DNA from: Streptomyces sp. NBC_00289
GTDB taxonomy: Bacteria; Actinomycetota; Actinomycetes; Streptomycetales; Streptomycetaceae
Direction: 5' to 3'
Assembly (NCBI RefSeq): GCF_041435115.1
Contig: NZ_CP108046.1
Coordinates: forward strand, 8,680,001-8,744,000
Length of the DNA stretch: 64,000 bases
Shown here piece by piece: positions 7,492 through 15,313 of this stretch. The translations under genes were made by a program, and so were the position numbers. Within the stretch, counting starts at the first letter, position 1, and each line of letters opens with the position of its first letter. A model generated the notes under the pieces. It worked only from the letters and a program-made list of their open reading frames with translations. It did no database searches and was not told the DNA's origin.

Positions 7492-8889
7492 ATGACGGAA
7501 ATTCTTGTGCAGGTGGGTTCGGAGGAACGAATTCCTCCCGTGGCCAGGGTGGTGGAGCACCCTGCCTGGCCCGTGCTCAAGGATGCCGTGGAGCAGATCA
7601 GGCCATGGCAGTCCAAGGACGGGTCCATCGACTTCGAGGCCGAGGGCGCCCCCGCCCCGGCGGACGCCGAACGAGCCGTCCGGCGTGTCGTGCAGGCCGT
7701 CGGGGAACTCTCCCCGCTGCTCCCGCACGACAGCGCCTACCACGAGGCCCTCGCCAAGGACCTGAGCGCCTGGGCCGACGGTGGCTTCGAGGTGCCCGAC
7801 TTCCTCGACTCGCTGCTGGCCTTCCAGCCCGCCGCGCACCGCGAGGACGGTCTGCAGCATCTCGTCGTCTTCCCGATGTACACGCAGAACGGCAACCCGG
7901 ACCGCAACCTCGAGGCGGTCGTGCTGCGCATGGTCTGGCCGGACTGGCTGGCCGAGCTCGAGCGCACCCGCTACGACAACCCCCTCTTCTGCGGCATCAC
8001 CTTCGAGGACTTCACGGCCGGCTACGACACCAACTCCGCCGTCCTGTTCCCGGAGACGATCGCCGTGCGGCAGGCGCCCGAGCGCTTCACCTGGGGCGGC
8101 ATCTTCTGCGACCGCGAGGCCGCCCGCTTCCGCCGGGTCACCGACGCCGCCGTGGACGTCCTGGGCCTCCAACTGCCCGAGGACATCGCCGCGATGGTCC
8201 ACGACCAGAAGCGCTGCGAGGAGGCCTTCGTCCTGTGGGACATGGTCCACGACCGCACCCACAGCCACGGCGACCTGCCCTTCGACCCGTTCATGATCAA
8301 GCAGCGCCAGCCGTTCTGGATGTACGGCCTCGAGGAGCTGCGCTGCGACCTCACCGCCTTCAAGGAGGCCGTGAAGCTGGCCGACGACGGCGTCCCGCAG
8401 GCCCGTGACGTGCAGTACGCGGTGCTGTTCGACCGCATGTTCCGCTTCCCGGTCACCGGTGAGCGCGTGCGCAACTATGACGGCCTCGGCGGCCAGCTCC
8501 TCTTCGCCTACCTGCACAAGCACGACGTCGTCCGCTGGACCGACAACAAGCTGCACATCGACTGGCAGCGCGCCCCGCAGGTCACCAACCAGCTGTGCGC
8601 CGACATCGAGCGGCTCTACCGCGACGGCATCGACCGGCCCAAGCTCGTCCACTGGTTCGCCGGGTACGAGCTGGTCTCGACCTACCTCGCCCCGCACCCC
8701 GGCTCCCGCTGGGCCAAGGGCCCCGACGCCCTCGATCTGAACCAGCCGCCGCGAAAACTCGTGGACGACGTGCTTCCCGACGAGTTTCCGCTGAGCATGT
8801 TCTATGAGGCACTCTCCAAGAAGCTGAAGAACGTGATCGCCTCCACCAGGGGCATCACCGCGGAGAGCGCCGAACCGGTCGCCGCGTGA
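7492..8889 (+). CDS. DUF6421 family protein with zincin-like HDxxH motif
   Basis: A 465-residue cytoplasmic protein without signal peptide or membrane segments. I recognise it from memory as the Streptomyces family DUF6421, which has no known function. Seen directly: residues 253-260 read HDRTHSHG, an H-D-x-x-H, followed 24 residues later by GLEELRCDLTAF (Glu281/Glu282, Asp286). This resembles the HExxH plus downstream EExxxD arrangement of gluzincin metalloproteins such as M49 peptidases, with Asp in place of the catalytic Glu. That relation is my inference. It starts with ATG 7492 after AAGGA and opens a three-gene run with an SDR and a PLP aldolase; its TGA overlaps a possible GTG start of the SDR. 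Confidence 0.7.
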   Translation: MTEILVQVGSEERIPPVARVVEHPAWPVLKDAVEQIRPWQSKDGSIDFEAEGAPAPADAERAVRRVVQAVGELSPLLPHDSAYHEALAKDLSAWADGGFEVPDFLDSLLAFQPAAHREDGLQHLVVFPMYTQNGNPDRNLEAVVLRMVWPDWLAELERTRYDNPLFCGITFEDFTAGYDTNSAVLFPETIAVRQAPERFTWGGIFCDREAARFRRVTDAAVDVLGLQLPEDIAAMVHDQKRCEEAFVLWDMVHDRTHSHGDLPFDPFMIKQRQPFWMYGLEELRCDLTAFKEAVKLADDGVPQARDVQYAVLFDRMFRFPVTGERVRNYDGLGGQLLFAYLHKHDVVRWTDNKLHIDWQRAPQVTNQLCADIERLYRDGIDRPKLVHWFAGYELVSTYLAPHPGSRWAKGPDALDLNQPPRKLVDDVLPDEFPLSMFYEALSKKLKNVIASTRGITAESAEPVAA

Positions 8890-8927
8890 GCGACCGCGCA
8901 CAGAACACTGCTCAGGAGGCGAGGAAC

Positions 8928-9686
8928 ATGGTGGGGAACGGGGCTCTCAGCGGTGCGGTGATCGCGGTGGCCGGCGCCGGCGGACCGGCCGGGCGCGCGG
9001 CGCTCGTACGGCTCGCGGAGGCGGGCGCGACCGTCGTCGGAGCGGACAACGATCCCGAGCGTCTGGCGGAGGCCGTGGACGCCGCCCGCTACGGGCACGG
9101 CGGTGCCACCGTGGTCGGCGAGACGGTGGACCTGCTGGATCTGGACTCGACCCGCGACTGGGCGGTCCACGTCGAGAAGGAGTTCGGCCGGGTCGACGGC
9201 GTGGTCCACCTCGTCGGCGGCTGGCGTGGCAGCGAGACCTTCGCCAAGACGAACCTGCACGACTGGGACCTGCTGGAGATGCTGCTCATCCGCACCGTGC
9301 AGCACACCTCCCTCGCCTTCCACGAGGCGTTGCAGCGCAGCGACCGCGGCCGTTACGTCCTGATCAGCGCGGCCGGCGCGAGCAATCCCACCGCGGGCAA
9401 CGCCGCGTACAGCGCCGCCAAGGCCGCGGCCGAGGCCTGGACACTCGCCCTCGCCGACTACTTCCGCAAGGCCGGGATCTCCGAGGGCGCCGACGGTCCG
9501 ACGTCCGCGGCTGCCATCCTGGTGGTGAAGGCGCTGGTGCACGACGCGATGCGCGCCGAGCGCCCCAACGCGAAGTTCGCGGGCTTCACCGACGTCAAGG
9601 ATCTGGCCGAGGCGATCGTCGACGTCTGGACGAAGCCCGCCGCGGAAGTGAACGGAAACCGGCTGTGGCTGACCGAGAAGCCGTGA
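8928..9686 (+). CDS. SDR family NAD(P)-dependent oxidoreductase
   Basis: A 252-residue Rossmann-fold short-chain dehydrogenase. The glycine-rich cofactor loop AGAGGPAG lies near residues 14-21, followed by an acidic ADNDPER segment at the end of strand 2 (suggesting NAD rather than NADP). The catalytic Ser-Tyr-Lys are in ISAAGASNP and AYSAAK near 145-165. I chose ATG 8928 because AGGAGG (8914-8919) is ideally placed; the GTG at 8886, overlapping the previous stop, is an alternative giving 14 more residues. It is the second gene of the DUF6421 cassette. The substrate is unknown. Confidence 0.87.
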   Translation: MVGNGALSGAVIAVAGAGGPAGRAALVRLAEAGATVVGADNDPERLAEAVDAARYGHGGATVVGETVDLLDLDSTRDWAVHVEKEFGRVDGVVHLVGGWRGSETFAKTNLHDWDLLEMLLIRTVQHTSLAFHEALQRSDRGRYVLISAAGASNPTAGNAAYSAAKAAAEAWTLALADYFRKAGISEGADGPTSAAAILVVKALVHDAMRAERPNAKFAGFTDVKDLAEAIVDVWTKPAAEVNGNRLWLTEKP

Positions 9687-10753
9687 ACCCTCCGAAGACC
9701 GACGCCCGGCGCCACCACGACCCGGGCGTCCGCGGCTTCGCCAGCGACAACTACGCCGGGGCCCACCCGGAGGTGCTCGCCGCCCTGGCCCTGGCCAACG
9801 GCGGGCACCAGGTCGCGTACGGCGAGGACGCTTACACCGAGAATCTCCAGCGGATCGTCCGCAGCCACTTCGGCGCCACGGCGGAGGCCTTCCCGGTCTT
9901 CAACGGCACCGGCGCCAACGTGGTGGCGCTCCAGGCGGTCACCGACCGCTGGGGTGCGGTGATCTGCGCCGAGAGCGCGCACATCAACGTCGACGAGGGC
10001 GGCGCCCCCGAGCGCATGGGCGGCCTGAAGCTGCTCACCGTGCCCACACCCGACGGCAAGCTCACCCCCGAGCTGATCGACAGACAGGCCTGGGGCTGGG
10101 AGGACGAGCACCGCGCGATGCCACAGGTCGTCTCGATCACCCAGAGCACCGAACTCGGCACTCTGTACACACCCGACGAGATCCGCGCCATCTGCGACCA
10201 CGCGCACGCGCACGGCATGAAGGTGCACCTCGACGGTTCCCGGATATCCAACGCGGCCGCCTCGCTGAACGTGCCGATGCGCACGTTCACCAATGCCGTC
10301 GGCGTCGACATCCTCTCGCTGGGCGGGACGAAGAACGGCGCGCTGTTCGGTGAGGCAGTGGTCGTCATCGACCCGGACGCGGTCAGTCACATGAAGCATC
10401 TGCGCAAGCTGTCCATGCAGCTCGCCTCCAAGATGCGTTTCGTGTCCGTGCAGTTGGAGGCCCTGCTCGCCAGGGACCTGTGGCTGCGCAACGCCCGCCA
10501 CGCCAACGAGATGGCCCAGCGGCTGGCCGAGGGCGTCCGTGCCGTGCACGGCGTCGAGATCCTCCACCCGGTGCAGGCCAACGCCGTCTTCGCCCGCCTG
10601 CCGCACGAGGTGAGCCTGCGTCTGCAGAAGCGGTTCCGCTTCTACTTCTGGGACGAGGCCGCGGGTGACGTCCGCTGGATGTGCGGCTTCGACACGACCG
10701 AGGACGACGTCGACACGTTCGTGGCGGCCCTGAAGGAGGAGATGGCTCGCTAG
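9683..10753 (+). CDS. Low-specificity threonine aldolase family PLP enzyme
   Basis: A 356-residue fold-type I PLP protein of the threonine aldolase/beta-eliminating lyase family. FASDNYAGAHPEVLAAL at the N terminus and NGTGANVVAL (cofactor phosphate loop) are characteristic; HLDGSRISNAA carries the PLP-ring Asp, and SLGGTKNGA carries the Schiff-base lysine. The family cleaves L-threonine or allo-threonine to glycine and acetaldehyde. GTG 9683 overlaps the SDR stop by four bases; GTG 9665, 18 bases earlier, is also possible. Third gene of the cassette, so it may act on a hydroxy-amino acid made by the neighbouring SDR (inference). Family sure; exact substrate not. Confidence 0.88.
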   Translation: MNPPKTDARRHHDPGVRGFASDNYAGAHPEVLAALALANGGHQVAYGEDAYTENLQRIVRSHFGATAEAFPVFNGTGANVVALQAVTDRWGAVICAESAHINVDEGGAPERMGGLKLLTVPTPDGKLTPELIDRQAWGWEDEHRAMPQVVSITQSTELGTLYTPDEIRAICDHAHAHGMKVHLDGSRISNAAASLNVPMRTFTNAVGVDILSLGGTKNGALFGEAVVVIDPDAVSHMKHLRKLSMQLASKMRFVSVQLEALLARDLWLRNARHANEMAQRLAEGVRAVHGVEILHPVQANAVFARLPHEVSLRLQKRFRFYFWDEAAGDVRWMCGFDTTEDDVDTFVAALKEEMAR

Positions 10754-10797
10754 GCGGACCCGCCGGACGGACCTTCGGCAGCAGGGTCGAATGATGC

Positions 10798-10854
10798 ATA
10801 GGTATGCGATCACTTGAAAAGTCATTGACTGTCGAGTGATCGCTTTCCTATGCT
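10798..10854 (+). promoter_or_regulatory. Promoter embedded in a large nested dyad, leaderless start
   Basis: TTGACT (10825-10830) and TATGCT (10849-10854), 18 bases apart, make a strong vegetative promoter. Its predicted start falls at the ATG (10863), so the transcript is probably leaderless. The promoter lies inside a dyad: the 17-base arms 10798-10814 and 10835-10851 match at 15 of 17 positions (core GCGATCACT/AGTGATCGC), and an inner AGTCA-T-TGACT (10820-10830) has nearly the same centre. A regulator bound here would cover both promoter elements. Confidence 0.65.
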
Positions 10855-10862
10855 CTGCGGGT

Positions 10863-11456
10863 ATGGAGCTGATCCAGAACACCCCCGACCTGTCCGCCTA
10901 TCTGGCTGCTGACGAGGTGATCGACCATGACCGCCCCGTCGTCCGGGAGGTGGCCGCCCGGCTTGCCGCGAATGCACAGGACTCGTATTCCTATGCGCGG
11001 GCAGCGTACGAATTCGTGCGCGACACCATTCCCCACTCCGCCGACAGCGGCGACCTGCGGGTCACCTGGCGAGCCTCCGACGTCCTGGAACAGCGCACCG
11101 GCATCTGCTTCGCCAAGGCTCACGCCCTGGCCGCGCTGCTGCGCGCCGAGGACATACCCACGGCGCTCTGCTATCAGCGCCTGGCGCACGACGAAGGCGG
11201 TGGCCATGTCGTGCACGGGCTGGTCGCCGTGCGGTTCAACGGCGCCTGGCACCGGCAGGATCCGCGCGGCAACAAACCCGGTGTGGACGCCCACTTCTCC
11301 CTCGAGGGTGAGCGGCTGGCCTGGATCCCGGACGTGCAGTCCAGTGAGATGGACTATCCAGTCCTGTATGCTGAACCTCACCCTGTCGTTCTGGGCGCGC
11401 TGAAGGCCGCGTCCGACCGGCCGCATCTGTGGAAGACGCTCCCCACCGGACTGTGA
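10863..11456 (+). CDS. Transglutaminase-like domain protein
   Basis: A 197-residue protein of the papain-like transglutaminase superfamily. The triad is visible: Cys in RTGICFAKAHALAALLR (about residue 81), His in GGHVVHGLVAVRF (about 118) and Asp in WHRQDPRGNKPG (about 134). Bacterial members are often cysteine proteases or amidases rather than crosslinkers. No signal peptide, so cytoplasmic. ATG 10863 fits the strong upstream promoter; a GTG at 10836 would lie inside the promoter. The B3/B4-domain gene follows after 13 bases, almost certainly in the same transcript. Confidence 0.8.
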   Translation: MELIQNTPDLSAYLAADEVIDHDRPVVREVAARLAANAQDSYSYARAAYEFVRDTIPHSADSGDLRVTWRASDVLEQRTGICFAKAHALAALLRAEDIPTALCYQRLAHDEGGGHVVHGLVAVRFNGAWHRQDPRGNKPGVDAHFSLEGERLAWIPDVQSSEMDYPVLYAEPHPVVLGALKAASDRPHLWKTLPTGL

Positions 11457-11469
11457 GGCACGACGAACC

Positions 11470-12171
11470 ATGACTCTCTCGTTGACCGTTTCCGACGAGG
11501 TGCGCACCCTCGCTCCAGGCTTCACGCACGTCGCCGTCGAGGCCCACGGTCTCGTCAACGGACCGAGCACCGACGAGAGTTCGGCGCTTCTCGAGGACGC
11601 GGCCCGGCGCCTGGCCGTACGCCTGGACGGCCGGGCCCCGCACGAGGACCCGCACGTGGCCGCCTGGCGCGAGGTCTACACGGCGTTCGGCTCGAAGCCC
11701 TCACGCACCCGCAACTCCGCGGAGGCGCTCGCCAAGCGGGCCCTGACGGAGTCGGGACTGCCCCGGATCAACCTGCTCGTCGACCTCTACAACGCGATCA
11801 GCGTCGCCCACCTGATTCCGGTCGGCGGCGAGGACCTGGACCGCGTCCAGGGCGGCATGCGGCTCGTACGGGCCACCGGCGACGAGGACTTCGTGACCAC
11901 GGCGGGCGGCGAGGAGACCGTCGAGCACCCCGACGCCGGAGAGGTCGTGTGGCGCGACGAGGCGGGTGTGACCTGCCGTCGCTGGAACTGGCGCCAGGGC
12001 CCGCGCACCCGGCTCACCGAGGAGTCCGTCTCCGCGATCTTCCTGCTGGAGAGCCTGGCGCCGATGCCGGTCGCCGACGTGGTGGCTGCGGGCGCCGAAC
12101 TCGCCGAACTGCTGGAGAAGTTCAGCCCGGGAGCGCGGATCACCGTCCACGCCCCGGAGTCCGCGGCCTGA
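11470..12171 (+). CDS. B3/B4 domain protein (PheRS beta-subunit editing-domain-like)
   Basis: A 233-residue protein that resembles the free-standing B3/B4 domain of phenylalanyl-tRNA synthetase beta: W-x-x-x-Y (WREVYTAFG), SKPSRTRNSAEALAKR and the RINLLVDLYNAISV motif are typical, as is the late GGEETV segment with the acidic loop. In PheRS this fold hydrolyses Tyr-tRNA(Phe); the free-standing form has no established role, though trans-editing is a reasonable guess. It follows the transglutaminase-like gene by 13 bases, which suggests a joint role with that protease-like partner. Confidence 0.8.
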   Translation: MTLSLTVSDEVRTLAPGFTHVAVEAHGLVNGPSTDESSALLEDAARRLAVRLDGRAPHEDPHVAAWREVYTAFGSKPSRTRNSAEALAKRALTESGLPRINLLVDLYNAISVAHLIPVGGEDLDRVQGGMRLVRATGDEDFVTTAGGEETVEHPDAGEVVWRDEAGVTCRRWNWRQGPRTRLTEESVSAIFLLESLAPMPVADVVAAGAELAELLEKFSPGARITVHAPESAA

Positions 12172-12328
12172 GCGCGCCGTCGGCCGTGAGTCTCCGGCCC
12201 CGCTCAACGCGCCCGAAGGACGGCTGGTGGCGGGGAGGGGTCGGCCGTGTCGACTCGGCCGCGCCACCGGGGCCGTTTGGGCGTGAGCGAGGCCCGTCCG
12301 CCTGCCGTGTCCCGGGGTCCGGCCTACG

Positions 12329-13057
12329 TCAGCGGGCTTCGGCCTCGCGGACCTGCTCCGGGGTCGGCGCCGTGCCGCCGAGGTGGGCCGGCATCCACCA
12401 GGTGTCGTTGGCGTCCTTGGGCCGCACCGGGTAGGCGCGCTGCGCGGCTTCCAGGAGTTCCTGCACGCGCTCACGCAACTGCCGGGTGATCGCGCCCGCG
12501 TACTTGTCGCGTGACGCCTCGATCGCCTCGCCCACCCGGATGGTGATCGGGATGTGGCTGCGCTTGAAGTTGCGCGGCTGGCCCTTGGTCCACAGCCGCT
12601 GCGTGCCCCACACCGCCATCGGGATCAGGGGGACACCGGCCTCCTGGGCCATGCGCGCGGCACCGGACTTGAAGCTCTTCAGCGTGAACGAGGGCGAGAT
12701 CGTGGCCTCCGGGAACACCCCGATGATCTCGCCGGCGCGCAGCGATTCCAGCGCGTGGGCGTAGGCCGTCTCGCCCTGTGTGCGGTCCACCGGGATGTGC
12801 TTCATTCCGCGCATCAGCGGACCGGAGATCCTGTGCCGGAAGACGGACTCCTTCGCCATGAAGCGAACGAGACGTTTCTGCGGAAGCGCCGCCAACCCGT
12901 CGAAGATGAAGTCCAGATAGCTGATGTGGTTACTGACCAGCACGGCTCCGCCCGAGCGCGGGATGTTCTCCGAACCCTTGCAGTCGATCTTGAGGTCCCA
13001 CGCCTTGAACAACGTGCGGGCGAGACCGACGACGGGACGGTAGACAAGCTCTGCCAT
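12329..13057 (-). CDS. 1-acyl-sn-glycerol-3-phosphate acyltransferase family (PlsC-like)
   Basis: A 242-residue membrane-associated acyltransferase. Motif I NHISYLD (NHx4D, catalytic His/Asp) lies near residues 43-49, motif II around FMAKESVF, motif III FPEATIS (about 115) and motif IV VPLIPMAVWG (about 140). The family adds a fatty acyl chain to lysophosphatidic acid or related acceptors in phospholipid synthesis at the inner face of the membrane. It stands alone; the 157 bases after the B3/B4 gene hold nothing I can name. The length and motifs match Streptomyces PlsC paralogues, of which there are several, so the acceptor is uncertain. Confidence 0.88.
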   Translation of the reverse strand: MAELVYRPVVGLARTLFKAWDLKIDCKGSENIPRSGGAVLVSNHISYLDFIFDGLAALPQKRLVRFMAKESVFRHRISGPLMRGMKHIPVDRTQGETAYAHALESLRAGEIIGVFPEATISPSFTLKSFKSGAARMAQEAGVPLIPMAVWGTQRLWTKGQPRNFKRSHIPITIRVGEAIEASRDKYAGAITRQLRERVQELLEAAQRAYPVRPKDANDTWWMPAHLGGTAPTPEQVREAEAR

Positions 13058-13241
13058 GGACGGAGTGGGCCCTTCCTTCTCTGCCGGGGGGAAGCCCCCG
13101 GTGAAAAGTTACGCAGCCGTAGGTTTACGGCATCTCGCAGATCGTGCCCCAAGAACGGACGGGGAGCCAGTCCTGTCGCCCCGGAACGGCGAGATTCTTG
13201 TCACGTCGGCCCGTGATCCACCTCGGGCTTTTAAGGCGCCT

Positions 13242-13658
13242 TTACTCCGCGCGTACCGCCAGACGCCGCACGAGCAGGTACATCTCGCAACCCAGGCAGT
13301 ACCCGAACGCGGCATTGAGGAAGGCGGCAGCGAGTGCGGCCCCCGTGGCGGCGACTCCCAGCCAGTCCGCTCCCAGCGTGAAGCCGGCCAGGCCGACGCC
13401 GGCGAAGGCGAGGCCCACCGCCTGCGCGAAGCGCGGCGGTTCGGGCGACTCGAACTCCGTCGGCCGGCCGAGCCGGGGGCGTACGAGTGTGCGGAACAGC
13501 CAACCGTAGGGCGAACGGCCCACTCCACCCGCCGCGCCCAGCGCGAACGCCAGGGTCTGCCAGGCCAGCAGCCAGGCGCTGCCCGTGATCAGCACGACCG
13601 CCAGCACCAGGGTCGTCACGGCCGCCCCGAAGCGCGGACCCCTCACGTCGATGTCCAT
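13242..13658 (-). CDS. DUF4395 family membrane protein
   Basis: A 138-residue protein with about four hydrophobic segments (about 10-45 as two helices, 80-95 and 100-120). The C-terminal helix contains the C-x-x-C motif GYCLGCEMY typical of DUF4395. The family often sits beside thioredoxin or rhodanese genes and is thought to take part in membrane thiol-redox or sulfur handling (association, not proven). Here it is divergent from a thioredoxin-like gene, 75 bases apart, which is the usual partnership. Confidence 0.82.
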   Translation of the reverse strand: MDIDVRGPRFGAAVTTLVLAVVLITGSAWLLAWQTLAFALGAAGGVGRSPYGWLFRTLVRPRLGRPTEFESPEPPRFAQAVGLAFAGVGLAGFTLGADWLGVAATGAALAAAFLNAAFGYCLGCEMYLLVRRLAVRAE

Positions 13659-13733
13659 GAATCAAGCATTCCGCATCGGTAACCCTTCATGGAGTCGGGA
13701 ATCTTTGCAGTCTCGTGAACGCTGGAGCAGCTC

Positions 13734-14147
13734 ATGAGCGGACTTGTCGTGTGCGTGGCTGTGCTCGCCGTGGCGAGCGCCTACGGAGTGCTGCATCGGC
13801 GGCGGAGCGGGAGAGTACGGGTGCGCGGGCGTGACGACGGCAAGCGGCTGGGCACGGCCGAGCTCGGCGGGGAACTGGGGGAGCGTGCCACGCTCCTGCA
13901 GTTCTCCAGCGCCTTCTGCGCGCCCTGCCGGGCGACCCGGCGGGTCCTCGGCGAGGTGGCCGGCATGGTCCCCGGCGTCTCGCACGTCGAACTCGACGCC
14001 GAGGACCACCTCGACCTCGTCCGCGAACTCGGCATCCTCAAGACGCCGACCGTGCTGGTCCTCGACGCCGACGGCCGGATCGTGCGGCGCGCCACCGGGC
14101 AGCCGCGCAAGGCCGACGTGATCGCCGCGCTGGGGGAGGCGGTTTGA
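13734..14147 (+). CDS. Membrane-anchored thioredoxin family protein
   Basis: A 137-residue protein with an N-terminal hydrophobic anchor (residues 3-20), a short basic linker (HRRRSGRVRVRGR), then a thioredoxin fold. The active site is the CxxC in FCAPCRATRR near residues 62-65, and the cis-proline loop is LKTPTVLVLDADG. It has only one domain. The anchor suggests it acts at the membrane, probably with the divergent DUF4395 protein in disulfide or sulfur transfer. ATG 13734 follows GGAG by seven bases. An eight-copy 24-bp repeat begins 5 bases after its stop. Confidence 0.82.
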   Translation: MSGLVVCVAVLAVASAYGVLHRRRSGRVRVRGRDDGKRLGTAELGGELGERATLLQFSSAFCAPCRATRRVLGEVAGMVPGVSHVELDAEDHLDLVRELGILKTPTVLVLDADGRIVRRATGQPRKADVIAALGEAV

Positions 14148-14152
14148 CGACC

Positions 14153-14344
14153 CGTACGGGAAACGACGGAAGGATCCGTACGCGAAGCGTCGGGAGTGTC
14201 CTCCCGCGAAGCGTCGTAAGTGTCCTTACGGGAAACGGTGGACGGGCCCGTACGGGGTCCGGCGGGGACGTCGGTACCGGGTTCGGCGGACGGGCCGGTA
14301 CCGGGTCCGGCGGGCGGGTGTGTGCCCGAAGCGGCGGACGGGGC
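14153..14344 (+). repeat. 24-bp tandem repeat, eight degenerate copies
   Basis: Units start at 14153, 14177, 14201, 14225, 14249, 14273, 14297 and 14321. The shared pattern is roughly CGTACGGG-aaCGGCGG-acGgGtC, and each unit is exactly 24 bases. As 24 is a multiple of three, both strands stay open across the array and would encode octapeptide repeats, but I see no ribosome-binding site and treat the frames as by-products. The remainder of the gap to 14446 holds GC-rich sequence and TTGACT at 14411-14416, a possible -35 for the leader peptide; I see no clean -10. Confidence 0.8.
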
Positions 14345-14446
14345 CGGGGTGGCGGCGGTTTGCGGGCAGGTGGGCGGACGGTGAGGCACCTCCCATATGC
14401 CGGAACGTACTTGACTGCGCGCGCCACCTATCGTCAGCCTGACCGT

Positions 14447-14527
14447 ATGCCTTCTGATCTCCTTCTTGTCGGACGGGTCCACGTCGACCTCGCCCGTACC
14501 GCGAGCGCGCGCTGTCCGGGCTTTTGA
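14447..14527 (+). CDS. Actinobacterial HVDL-type putative leader peptide
   Basis: A 26-codon reading frame with the core HVDLARTASARC, which matches the short leader peptides found upstream of cysteine, sulfur and flavin-reductase genes in actinobacteria (HVDLxRxxSAxC). Such leaders are believed to act by attenuation, sensing Cys-tRNA through the late cysteine codon (here TGC/TGT-type codon 23). It ends 44 bases before the flavin reductase start. TTGACT at 14411 may belong to its promoter. Too short for routine gene calling; identification rests on the motif and position. Confidence 0.7.
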   Translation: MPSDLLLVGRVHVDLARTASARCPGF

Positions 14528-14571
14528 GCAGCCACGGACCAGCTCGTCACCTCCCGCAGAAGGACACGTCC

Positions 14572-15081
14572 ATGACGGCCACGCCCGACCTCCGCACACC
14601 GCAGCTCGCTTCTCCCGACCTGTTGCGCTCCGTCTTCCGGCGGCACGCGGCGGGAGTCGCCGTGATCACGGCCGCAGGCGACACCGGCCCGGTCGGCTTC
14701 ACCGCCACCTCTCTCACCTCCGTCTCCGCCGAGCCCCCGCTGCTCTCCTTCGGCATCAGCACCGGCGCCTCGAGCTGGCCGGCCATCGCCGACGCCGACC
14801 ATGTGGGCGTCCACATACTCGGCGAGCACCAGCAGGACCTGGCCGGCGTCTTCGCCCGCAGCGGCGCGGACCGCTTCGGCGCGCCCACCGCCTGGCGTGA
14901 GGGCCCGAAAGGCGTACCCGTCCTCGACGACGTGCTCGCGTGGCTGGTGTGCCGGGTGGTGGGGCGCGTTCCGGCCGGGAATCACCGCATAGTCCTGGCC
15001 GAGGTCGTGCTGGGCGATCCCGCGGGCCCGGGCCGCCCGCTCCTCTATCACCAGGGACGGTTCAACGGCCTGCGCGACTGA
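14572..15081 (+). CDS. Flavin reductase family protein (FMN-binding split-barrel)
   Basis: A 169-residue protein of the flavin reductase-like split-barrel family. The RRHAAGVAVITA segment, the GFTATSLTSVSAEPPLLSFGIS motif (flavin phosphate-binding) and the C-terminal L.Y..GRF (LLYHQGRFNGL) are diagnostic. These enzymes supply reduced FMN or FAD to two-component monooxygenases, including those of organosulfur use. ATG 14572 is preceded by AGAAGGA (14558-14564). An in-frame TTG overlapping the leader stop exists but lacks support. The upstream HVDL-type leader peptide suggests control by cysteine or sulfur status. Confidence 0.88.
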   Translation: MTATPDLRTPQLASPDLLRSVFRRHAAGVAVITAAGDTGPVGFTATSLTSVSAEPPLLSFGISTGASSWPAIADADHVGVHILGEHQQDLAGVFARSGADRFGAPTAWREGPKGVPVLDDVLAWLVCRVVGRVPAGNHRIVLAEVVLGDPAGPGRPLLYHQGRFNGLRD

Positions 15082-15168
15082 CCGGCCGTCTGCCGCGTGA
15101 GCGATCTCCCTCTGCGAAGCCGTCGAGTTCCGATTACGCTGCGTTGCACAGGTCACAGTTCAAAGCGC

Positions 15169-15209
15169 TTGCTTAGCGGGAAAGAACTAGGTGTACTGAC
15201 GAGTAATAT
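15169..15209 (+). promoter_or_regulatory. Candidate promoter region of etfBA
   Basis: TTGCTT (15169-15174) and TGTACT (15192-15197) are 17 bases apart. TAATAT at 15204-15209 is an alternative -10 without a clear -35. The 232-base gap from 15082 to 15313 also holds the palindrome AAGCGCTT (15163-15170). Weak evidence. Confidence 0.3.
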
Positions 15210-15313
15210 TCCGGTCGGAGCGCAGGCCGCCCCGACCGGGATCGGCCGCTTGGGGCGCCTATGCTGCCTGCAAGTAGGCAGCCGAAAAATGACGATGCAG
15301 TAGGAGAGCCGGC

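Noticed and set aside
14144..14527. Open frame through the 24-bp repeat into the leader peptide region
   Set aside because: Starts with TTG on the thioredoxin stop, lacks a ribosome-binding site, and its second half is out of frame-family with the leader motif; kept as a repeat only.
15163..15170. AAGCGCTT upstream of etfB as a LacI-type operator
   Set aside because: Eight bases only, poorly placed relative to any promoter, no LacI neighbour; likely chance in GC-rich sequence.
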